Below are positions 1 through 4,729 of a DNA stretch of 7,883 nucleotides, in pieces. Position 1 is the stretch's first letter. Each line of letters starts with the position of its first letter. This DNA is from CAYYOS01 sp964473355 (GTDB lineage: Bacteria; Pseudomonadota; Gammaproteobacteria; Burkholderiales; REEB80), in the NCBI GenBank assembly GCA_964473355.1, contig CAYYOS010000118.1:1-7883 (forward strand), given 5' to 3'. The position numbers were made by a program, and so were the translations under genes. The notes beneath the pieces are model-generated. The model did no database searches. It was given only the letters and a program-made list of their open reading frames with translations, and was not told the DNA's origin.

Positions 1-481
1 CGGCTTCGGTAGCCACCAAGGCGTGACGTACTTTATATTCCGAATCCCCCATTTGCGACTTAATTTTGTCGTATTCGGCCTTCAGTAGATCATCGGAAAC
101 CGGATTATTCTTGATGTAATCTTGCAAGTAGGCCCGCACCAATACGCCTTGTTTTACCATTTCCATCTGCGCGGTGATTTCCGGATCATTCTGCAAGCCC
201 TTTTTGGTGGCTTCCTGAACAATAATTTCGCGTGTAATTAAATCCTCGCGTATGCCCTTAAGCAACTCTGGATTATTAGGCTGACCTTGCGCGACCCGCT
301 CTTTTACAATCATATCGATGCGTGATTGCGGAATAGACACGCCATTAACAATTACGGCCGCCTTATCCGTACTAGTTGCCGCCGGTTTGGCGGATTTATT
401 GGCTTCCTGAGCATTGCAAGCCGAAAGCGTCATTAATAACGACGCTGCGGTAATAAACAAACGGGATTTTATTGTAAGCAT
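1..481 (-). CDS. Peptidylprolyl isomerase lipoprotein, PpiC/SurA (parvulin) type, C-terminus cut by window edge
   Basis: The reverse strand reads open from an ATG at 481 to the window edge, giving 160 residues and no stop. The N-terminus is a lipoprotein signal: K5 and R7, a hydrophobic stretch, then the lipobox L19-S-A-C22, so lipidation at Cys22 is predicted. Asn23 follows the cysteine, which in enterobacterial sorting rules would favour the outer membrane. Residues about 41-140 resemble the helical SurA-N-like chaperone segment (VNGVSIPQSRID, then LITREIIVQEATKKG). The last residues, EYKVRHALVATEA, look like the start of a parvulin rotamase domain, so the catalytic part lies outside the window. 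The likely role is periplasmic or envelope protein folding. It is the last visible gene of the leftward run, 27 nt after the bolA-like gene, and has its own good Shine-Dalgarno. Family assignment is firm; substrate is unknown. Confidence 0.85.
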   Translation of the reverse strand, partial: MLTIKSRLFITAASLLMTLSACNAQEANKSAKPAATSTDKAAVIVNGVSIPQSRIDMIVKERVAQGQPNNPELLKGIREDLITREIIVQEATKKGLQNDPEITAQMEMVKQGVLVRAYLQDYIKNNPVSDDLLKAEYDKIKSQMGDSEYKVRHALVATEA

Positions 482-490
482 AGTGGTGAT

Positions 491-495
491 TCCTT
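491..495 (-). promoter_or_regulatory. Ribosome binding site of the PpiC-type lipoprotein gene
   Basis: On the reverse strand AAGGA lies 9 nt before the ATG at 481. It is one of the few clear Shine-Dalgarno sequences in the window and supports this start, which also yields a complete lipoprotein signal peptide. Confidence 0.6.
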
Positions 496-508
496 CTCGG
501 TGATTAAG

Positions 509-772
509 TTATAGCTCTTCAGGCGTATAAGCCTTGATGCTTAAAGCGTGAATTTGTTTGTGCATTAAGCCTTGTAATGCGTCGAAAATCATACGATGGC
601 GAAGTAGGGGTGATTTTTCGGCAAACTGCCGCGACACGATAACTAAATTAAAATGTCCGCCACCCCCTTTTGCGCCCTCGTGACCCTGGTGTAAAAAACT
701 ATCGTCGTCAATTTCAAGGCTCTCCGGGTCAAGGCTCGCCAGCTTGGTACGCATTTCTTCAATGACGTCCAT
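509..772 (-). CDS. BolA family protein (H-type)
   Basis: This 87-residue protein has the normal BolA length and layout. It shows an N-terminal helix, the loop FLHQGHEGAKGGGGHF (26-41) with candidate metal-ligand His28 and His31, the strand FNLVIVSRQF, the S-x-L-x-RHRM helix (54-61), and IHAL with the conserved C-terminal His75. BolA proteins partner monothiol glutaredoxins in iron-sulfur cluster handling; some also bind DNA. The histidine-containing loop suggests the BolA_H class rather than the cysteine class. The start overlaps the yciI stop by one base (TAATG), and no Shine-Dalgarno is visible, so translation is probably coupled to yciI. Placing a BolA next to a PpiC isomerase and YciI is, as I recall, common in betaproteobacteria. 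The exact paralogue (BolA or IbaG type) cannot be decided here. Confidence 0.9.
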   Translation of the reverse strand: MDVIEEMRTKLASLDPESLEIDDDSFLHQGHEGAKGGGGHFNLVIVSRQFAEKSPLLRHRMIFDALQGLMHKQIHALSIKAYTPEEL

Positions 773-1074
773 TATTCGGGGAAGACTTTTTTAAACGGCC
801 GCACTTTTATAGTCTGAAACACGCCTTGGGTATGGTAGGGATCCTGTTCTGCCCAGGCTTGCGCAGCGCGCAGATCGTCAAATTCCGCAATAATCAGGCT
901 GCCGCTAAAACCCGCAGGCCCCGGCTCGTTGGCATCCACTTTAGGAAACGGTCCTGCGATGAGCAGCCGTCCATCATTTTCTAGGGCAGTTAAACGCGCC
1001 AAGTGGGCGGAGCGCGCCAATTGTCGTTGCGCCAAACTGTCGGCGTGGTCCACCCCTTCGATTGCATACCACAT
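772..1074 (-). CDS. yciI: YciI family protein
   Basis: The 100-residue protein matches the YciI family end to end: an N-terminal strand MWYAIEG, then R17..R21..H24-L-A-R-L, GRLLIAGPFP (35-44), GFSGS (55-59), the DPYHTQGVF segment (78-86) and the ending KVRPFKKVF. These agree with Haemophilus influenzae YciI as I remember it. The fold is a ferredoxin-like dimer with a conserved His (here probably His24) and Asp thought to form an active site, but the reaction is not established. The gene starts one base after the yciB stop and ends in a one-base overlap with the bolA-like gene. In E. coli, yciI also lies close to yciB. Only weak purine-rich sequence precedes the start. Confidence 0.92.
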   Translation of the reverse strand: MWYAIEGVDHADSLAQRQLARSAHLARLTALENDGRLLIAGPFPKVDANEPGPAGFSGSLIIAEFDDLRAAQAWAEQDPYHTQGVFQTIKVRPFKKVFPE

Positions 1075-1075
1075 C

Positions 1076-1642
1076 TTAATTTTTATCTTCTATATAGCGA
1101 GACAGCATCAGGCTTTGCAAAAAGATGAATACTAACATGAGTCCTAGCGTGCCAAACATTTTAAATTGAACCCATGTAGGCTCGGCAAAATTATAGGCAA
1201 CATACAGATTAAGCCCGCCCATTATGGCAAAAAACGCGACCCAGCTTAGATTTAACTTATTCCAAACGTGCTCCGGTAAAGCGATACTCTGTTCCATCAT
1301 TTTTTTAATTAAATTCTTTTTAAGTATCATGCTAATTAATAAGGCGGCGCTAAAAAGCCAATAAAGTACGGTCGGTTTCCACATAATAAATTGCTTGTCA
1401 TGTAATAAAATCGTAGCGCCACCAAGCAGCGATACCAACACTAAACTCACCCAAAGCATCTTGTCTACTTTGCGATGGCGGCTGTACACCCAGATTATCT
1501 GTGCCACGGTAGCCAAGATCGCGACCCCCGTCGCATAATAAATCGCTTCCTCTTTCGCGATGGGGATTAAGCCTAACGTGACTAAAAAATAGGTAATAAA
1601 AAATAAGACGATAGGGAATAGATCAAATAAAAATTTTGCCAT
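1076..1642 (-). CDS. yciB: Inner membrane septation/envelope protein YciB (intracellular septation protein A family)
   Basis: The 188-residue protein is strongly hydrophobic with about six predicted membrane segments, roughly residues 8-27, 34-53, 62-80, 91-107, 131-149 and 161-180. It carries family landmarks: KFLFDLFPIVLFF at the N-terminus, SRHRKVDKMLWVSL (54-67), HDKQFIMWKPTVLYW (81-95), LNLSWVAFF (130-138) and NLYVAYNF...TWVQFKMFG (145-164). E. coli YciB is an inner-membrane protein that contacts the elongasome and divisome; Shigella IspA (the same family) affects septation. The molecular activity is not known. Residues about 21-31 (VTLGLIPIAKE) lengthen the first loop compared with the relatives I recall, which looks like an ordinary indel. 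The start codon abuts the stop of the upstream gene (TAAATG), indicating operon membership. Confidence 0.95.
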   Translation of the reverse strand: MAKFLFDLFPIVLFFITYFLVTLGLIPIAKEEAIYYATGVAILATVAQIIWVYSRHRKVDKMLWVSLVLVSLLGGATILLHDKQFIMWKPTVLYWLFSAALLISMILKKNLIKKMMEQSIALPEHVWNKLNLSWVAFFAIMGGLNLYVAYNFAEPTWVQFKMFGTLGLMLVFIFLQSLMLSRYIEDKN

Positions 1643-2365
1643 TTAGTGTTTTACCGTCCATCGATCAAAATAGTCTTGCATTAACGATTTTACCTCAGGC
1701 CCGTACCCAGCTTTCTGTGCTTGCTTAATTCCTTCTTCGAAAAAGAGGGGGGCGTCGTCGGGCAAGGTTGCGCCAAGCGCATCGAATGCTTGACCCATGA
1801 GATCAGGATTTTGGGTGCGAGTTGCAACAATAGCAAGATTAAAGTTGAGTACCCGCCATGGACGGCTCTGGTCGTATTTGTTAAGGTCTGCCTGAATCAC
1901 GGGTGATACATGGGTGATGAGCTGCTGCATGACAAAGAACAAAGATATTAATGTTTCAATCGAATCGGTACTATTGGCTTCAGTCGCGCACGCGTCGACC
2001 AAAGGCTCCAAGATGCGAATTTCCCCGTGATGCCGTATGGTCCAATCGGCTACGCCCAAGGCCACGCGACCTAAGCTCCGCCTGCTCTCGGCGGTGGCCA
2101 AACGTTCCGCCCAAGCGCCTAAATCAATTAAACAGTTTAAAGCGTGATCCGATAACTGGCTGGCTTCATCGTGAGGTAATAGCCCCGTGGCGCCATAGTC
2201 CCCATCCAGTTTTTTTAATGCAGCAAACAACTGATCCAGTGCCTCAATTAATTGCGGTGGCGCTATTACCTCCGGGCCGGGCTTAACAGAGCTAGCCTGG
2301 TAGTCCGTTAGGATTTTTGCTGCCACTTGGGTAAAAAGTTCACGACCGTCATTAAGGTTATACAT
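1643..2365 (-). CDS. Conserved helical protein of unknown function
   Basis: I do not recognise a named family. The 240 residues contain no signal peptide, no clear membrane span and no catalytic motif I can name; the composition suggests a soluble, mostly alpha-helical protein, possibly repeat-like. The most distinctive parts are LGVADWTIRHHGEIRILEP (103-121), RPWRVLNFNLAIVATRTQNP (168-187) and the C-terminal DDAPLFFEEGIKQAQKAGY (203-221). I recall similar WRVLN-N-AIVATR and FF-EGM-type segments in hypothetical proteins of beta- and gammaproteobacteria, but attach no function. It is the first gene of the leftward run and directly abuts yciB, so a link to the envelope or to the YciB-YciI-BolA group is possible but only an inference. 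The start follows a weak AAGA about 6 nt upstream. It lies divergent to the PHP gene across 179 nt. Confidence 0.8.
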   Translation of the reverse strand: MYNLNDGRELFTQVAAKILTDYQASSVKPGPEVIAPPQLIEALDQLFAALKKLDGDYGATGLLPHDEASQLSDHALNCLIDLGAWAERLATAESRRSLGRVALGVADWTIRHHGEIRILEPLVDACATEANSTDSIETLISLFFVMQQLITHVSPVIQADLNKYDQSRPWRVLNFNLAIVATRTQNPDLMGQAFDALGATLPDDAPLFFEEGIKQAQKAGYGPEVKSLMQDYFDRWTVKH

Positions 2366-2404
2366 TAAGTCTTATGCGAGTGTCCGTTTCATTCGTTGCC
2401 GTAT

Positions 2405-2422
2405 TTTGCTATCATTTGCTAT
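2405..2422. repeat. 8-bp direct repeat with 10-bp period between the divergent operons
   Basis: TTTGCTAT occurs at 2405-2412 and again at 2415-2422, exactly one helical turn apart. It overlaps the putative extended -10 element of the rightward operon. Two half-sites on the same DNA face could form an operator, but a chance AT-rich duplication is also possible. Confidence 0.35.
2407..2415 (+). promoter_or_regulatory. Putative extended -10 promoter element for the PHP-yciO operon
   Basis: TGCTATCAT fits the extended -10 pattern TGnTATAAT with one mismatch in the hexamer (2410-2415). A recognisable -35 is lacking at the usual distance; the nearest sequence is TTTCAT at 2387-2392, consistent with an extended -10 promoter. 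An alternative pair is TTGCCG (2396-2401) with TATTGT (2420-2425), 18 nt apart. Either would give a leader of roughly 110-130 nt before the PHP start. Confidence 0.35.
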
Positions 2423-2458
2423 TGTCGGCAAGTAAGGGATTCTCTGAATAAGTTCATC

Positions 2459-2548
2459 ATGCGTCGCTACGGCGCGCAGCGTTACGCGGGCCAATTTGAG
2501 AACTCCAGCGGCCGCGGCGGACTATACAGAGCCTTCTTAAGCCCATGA
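2459..2548 (+). CDS. Possible 29-codon leader ORF overlapping the PHP gene start
   Basis: An ATG at 2459 opens a 29-residue frame that begins MRRYGAQRYAG and ends YRAFLSP. Its TGA stop (2546-2548) overlaps the PHP start codon as ATGA, the same junction type used between yciO and the M50 gene. The peptide is rich in Arg, Gly and Tyr, has no Trp, and matches nothing I know. No good Shine-Dalgarno precedes it: AAGGG at 2434-2438 is about 20 nt away, too far. The PHP gene also lacks a Shine-Dalgarno, so coupling through this frame would help explain its translation. It may be a chance frame in a GC-rich leader. I rate it a candidate regulatory upstream ORF only. Confidence 0.25.
   Translation: MRRYGAQRYAGQFENSSGRGGLYRAFLSP
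2461..2487 (+). promoter_or_regulatory. Predicted stem-loop in the PHP operon leader
   Basis: GCGTCGCT (2461-2468) can pair with AGCG (2478-2481) and ACGC (2484-2487), giving eight base pairs with a two-base TT bulge and a nine-base loop. It starts within the first codons of the possible leader ORF and would place its start codon next to the stem. No U-run follows, so it is not an intrinsic terminator. Confidence 0.35.
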
Positions 2549-3405
2549 TTCAAATTGATCTTCATACGCATTCGACCTTTTCTGACGGGTCGTTAACACC
2601 AACCGAGCTGGTGAACCACGCAGCCGCCAAGGGCGTAGCAGTCTTAGCCTTAACTGATCACGATTCATTAACCGGCCTGGAAGAGGCCAGGGTGGCCGCC
2701 CAGTCGCAGCCACTCCGCTTTATTACGGGCACCGAAATTTCGGTAACTTGGCAGGACCGTACGCTGCATATCGTCGGCTTAAAAGTCGACCCGGCTAATG
2801 CTGGGTTGCGGAACGGCTTAAAGTTACTTCACGACAGTCGTCATGCGCGGGCCGAAGCGATGGCAGCAAATTTAGACAAAGCCGGTATCAAAAATAGTCT
2901 AGCGGGCGCCTACGCTTGTGCTGAAGCCAGCTCACTTAACTCACCGCTGATTAGCCGTACCCATTTCGCGCACTTTTTAGTCGAGCAAGGTCTGGCTAAA
3001 AACGTCCGCGCGGTATTTAAGAAATATTTGGTACCCGGAAAGCCCGGTTATGTGCCGCACCAATGGGCCGCCTTAGCGGACGCGGTTAGCTGGATAAAAA
3101 ATAGTGGCGGCACGGCGGTATTGGCACATCCGGGCCGCTATGGTTTTAGCGGACCAAAAATGCAAACTTTGCTAGCGGAATTTAAGGCCTGCGGCGGTGG
3201 GGCGATTGAAGTCGTTACGGGCAGCCATACGCCACCCCAGTATCAACAATTTGCGGACTTAGCGACCAAATTTGGTTTCCTTGCTTCTTCCGGATCAGAT
3301 TACCATGGACCGGGACACAGTTATATGGATATGGGCAGATTGCCCGATCCTCCGCTGGGGTGCACCCCGATATGGCATGACTGGGAGGAAGTGTTAGCCT
3401 CCTGA
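2545..3405 (+). CDS. rnm: PHP-domain nucleotide phosphatase/5'-3' exonuclease, YciV/RnmA type
   Basis: The 286-residue protein has a full set of PHP (polymerase and histidinol phosphatase) metal ligands: H7-T-H9 with D14, TDHD (37-40), E64, H75, R138-T-H140, AHPGRY with H195, H228, and the final GSDYH-GPGH with D252 and H254. These build a trinuclear metal site. The length and motif spacing match E. coli YciV (RNase AM), which trims 5' ends of rRNAs and other short RNAs and also removes the 3'-phosphate from nucleoside 3',5'-bisphosphates; the Chromobacterium relative was characterised as such a phosphatase. The role is therefore RNA 5' maturation and/or pAp-type recycling. ATG 2545 is the only usable start: the frame has a stop at 2497 and no ATG, GTG or TTG between. 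No Shine-Dalgarno is visible. The gene is followed after 3 nt by yciO, the same pairing as in E. coli. Confidence 0.93.
   Translation: MIQIDLHTHSTFSDGSLTPTELVNHAAAKGVAVLALTDHDSLTGLEEARVAAQSQPLRFITGTEISVTWQDRTLHIVGLKVDPANAGLRNGLKLLHDSRHARAEAMAANLDKAGIKNSLAGAYACAEASSLNSPLISRTHFAHFLVEQGLAKNVRAVFKKYLVPGKPGYVPHQWAALADAVSWIKNSGGTAVLAHPGRYGFSGPKMQTLLAEFKACGGGAIEVVTGSHTPPQYQQFADLATKFGFLASSGSDYHGPGHSYMDMGRLPDPPLGCTPIWHDWEEVLAS
3383..3403 (+). promoter_or_regulatory. GGAGG/CCTCC hairpin at the PHP-yciO junction
   Basis: A strong Shine-Dalgarno GGAGG (3384-3388) faces a perfect CCTCC (3398-3402) across a nine-base loop, with a G-T closing pair. The Shine-Dalgarno is 20 nt from the yciO ATG at 3409, farther than normal, and there is no other ribosome site. 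The hairpin could hide the site or alter its distance to the start. The structure is plain in the sequence; its function is inferred. Confidence 0.35.
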
Positions 3406-3408
3406 TTT

Positions 3409-4041
3409 ATGGCACAGTTTTTTACTATCCACCCCACCCATCCTCAATCGCGTCTTATTTCCCGTGCCGCCAGCATTGTGAAACAAGGCGGGGTAATGGT
3501 CTATCCTACCGATTCTTGCTATGCCTTGGGATGCCAGCTGGGGGAAAAGCATGCTGAAGCGCGCATTCGTGCGATTCGCGGCATCGATGAAATGCACCAA
3601 TTTACGTTGGTGTGTCGGGATCTCGCCGAGATATCCAACTACGCTAAAATCGACAACGCGCAATTTCGCTTACTCAAAGCCAACACGCCCGGCAGCTATA
3701 CGTTTATCTTGCCGGCAACCCGCCTCGTTCCAAAACGTTTGCAATATCCGAAACGCAATACCATCGGTTTACGCGTACCAGACCATGCGGTGGCGCAGGC
3801 CATATTAGCGGAAATGGAAACCCCGTTGTGGAGCACTACCTTGGCGCTCCCGCTCGCAGAACAAGTTTTAAACGACCCGGCCGAGATTCGTGAGAAACTT
3901 GAGCACTATGTGGATGTAATTATAGACAGCGGCCATTGCGGCTTGGATGCTACCTCCATCATTGATCTAACATCAGGCGAGCCGCAATTAATTCGTGAAG
4001 GGAAGGGTAGCTTGGCGCCGTTTGGTTTAGGCTCTACATGA
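3409..4041 (+). CDS. yciO: YciO, Sua5/YciO/YrdC-like family protein
   Basis: The 210-residue protein aligns from end to end with E. coli YciO as I remember it: QFFTIHP at the N-terminus, VYPTDSCYALGC (31-42), QFTLVCRDLAE (64-74), NTPGSYTFILPAT (92-104), NTIGLRVPDHAVAQ (117-130), STT (142-144) and TSIIDLT (182-188), then REGKGSLAPFG. The fold binds nucleotides and RNA and is shared with TsaC/Sua5, the threonylcarbamoyl-AMP synthases for tRNA t6A. Here the region around RIRAIRGIDEMHQFTL follows YciO and not the K-R-S-N arrangement typical of TsaC, so t6A synthesis should not be assumed; YciO has been reported as a weaker or distinct activity. The gene starts 3 nt after the PHP stop and ends in an ATGA overlap with the M50 gene, so it is an operon member. 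Confidence 0.93.
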   Translation: MAQFFTIHPTHPQSRLISRAASIVKQGGVMVYPTDSCYALGCQLGEKHAEARIRAIRGIDEMHQFTLVCRDLAEISNYAKIDNAQFRLLKANTPGSYTFILPATRLVPKRLQYPKRNTIGLRVPDHAVAQAILAEMETPLWSTTLALPLAEQVLNDPAEIREKLEHYVDVIIDSGHCGLDATSIIDLTSGEPQLIREGKGSLAPFGLGST

Positions 4042-4697
4042 CGTTTACCCTGCTTGAGAAAATTATTTTTTTTTCCATACCCGTCATGTTCGCTATTACC
4101 ATTCATGAAGCTGCCCATGGCTACGTGGCCAAATATTTTGGCGACAACACCGCGTATAGCCAGGGACGCGTCAGCTTAAATCCGCTGCGCCATATTGATC
4201 TTATCGGCACTATTCTGGTCCCTTTAATTTTTCTATTACTCCCCGGAAATTTCTTATTCGGCTGGGCCAAACCGGTCCCAGTGAATTTTAATGCGCTGCG
4301 TAACCCAAAAAAGCATATGTTGTGGGTGGCTGCCGCGGGGCCCGTTGCGAACTTAATAATGGCTTTCCTATGGGCAATGGTGTTATCGATAACCCCCTCA
4401 AGCGGCGCTTTCGCCGTGGCGCTGCAAGCCATGGCTCTAGCCGGGATCATCGTAAATGTGTTGCTCATGTTGTTGAATTTACTCCCCATTTTGCCGCTCG
4501 ATGGAGGGCGCATCACCGTTAGCCTGCTTCCAGAATCCGCCGCCCGTGCTTACGCTAAAATGGAGCCGTATGGTATCGTCATTGTTATTGCGTTATTGAT
4601 CTCGGGGATTTTGGGGCGGGTGTTGGGGCCACTTATCGAAGGCGTGATGCAATTTATTGCGCAGATATTTTCTTTGCAAGGCACGGGAATTTTTTAG
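4038..4697 (+). CDS. Site-2 protease family (M50) membrane metalloprotease
   Basis: The 219-residue protein carries the M50 zinc site: H23-E-A-A-H27 in the first membrane segment, and the distal N147-L-L-P-I-L-P-L-D155-G-G with Asp155 as third ligand. Other landmarks are SLNPLRHIDLIGT (46-58), FGWAKPVPVN (74-83) and AAAGPVANL (98-106). Four or more hydrophobic segments lie at about 7-27, 55-70, 95-118, 128-150 and 178-198. There is no PDZ domain, so it resembles the short uncharacterised site-2-protease homologues common beside trpS in betaproteobacteria rather than RseP. It presumably cleaves membrane-embedded substrates, but none is known. ATG overlaps the yciO stop by four bases. A run of nine T (4066-4074) falls in codons 10-13. 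Confidence 0.92.
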   Translation: MTFTLLEKIIFFSIPVMFAITIHEAAHGYVAKYFGDNTAYSQGRVSLNPLRHIDLIGTILVPLIFLLLPGNFLFGWAKPVPVNFNALRNPKKHMLWVAAAGPVANLIMAFLWAMVLSITPSSGAFAVALQAMALAGIIVNVLLMLLNLLPILPLDGGRITVSLLPESAARAYAKMEPYGIVIVIALLISGILGRVLGPLIEGVMQFIAQIFSLQGTGIF

Positions 4698-4729
4698 AGC
4701 GTCACCACATAAAAATAAATGAGTAACTA

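Larger units (their letters stand above)
2366..2544. other. Divergent intergenic region with putative promoters and leader
   Basis: This is the only sizeable gap, lying between two head-to-head operons, so both sets of promoters are expected here. The left part (2366-2458) is AT-richer and holds the promoter-like signals. The right part (2459-2544) is markedly GC-rich, holds a predicted stem-loop and a short open frame, and reads as the 5' leader of the PHP operon. For the leftward operon I see only poor matches: on the reverse strand TTGCCG at 2428-2423 with AAAATA about 18 nt further on. No tRNA, riboswitch class or terminator was recognised. Confidence 0.6.

Noticed and set aside
1951..2286. 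111-codon forward frame opposite the unknown helical gene
   Set aside because: Arg/Pro-rich translation typical of an antisense shadow; the reverse-strand frame is contiguous with the operon and has normal composition.
2366..2544. trp-type attenuator leader
   Set aside because: The leader frame has no tryptophan codons, there is no terminator hairpin with a T-run, and the downstream gene is not biosynthetic.
3394..3663. Reverse-strand frame across the start of yciO
   Set aside because: Antisense to conserved YciO motifs with no ribosome site or recognisable product.
3409..4041. Annotation as TsaC/Sua5 threonylcarbamoyl-AMP synthase
   Set aside because: The sequence follows YciO throughout and lacks the K-R-S-N style signature expected in TsaC, so the more specific function is not supported.
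4121..4516. 131-codon open frame on the reverse strand inside the M50 gene
   Set aside because: It lies wholly antisense to a gene with clear zinc-site motifs, and its translation shows no domain or coding character; it is a shadow frame.
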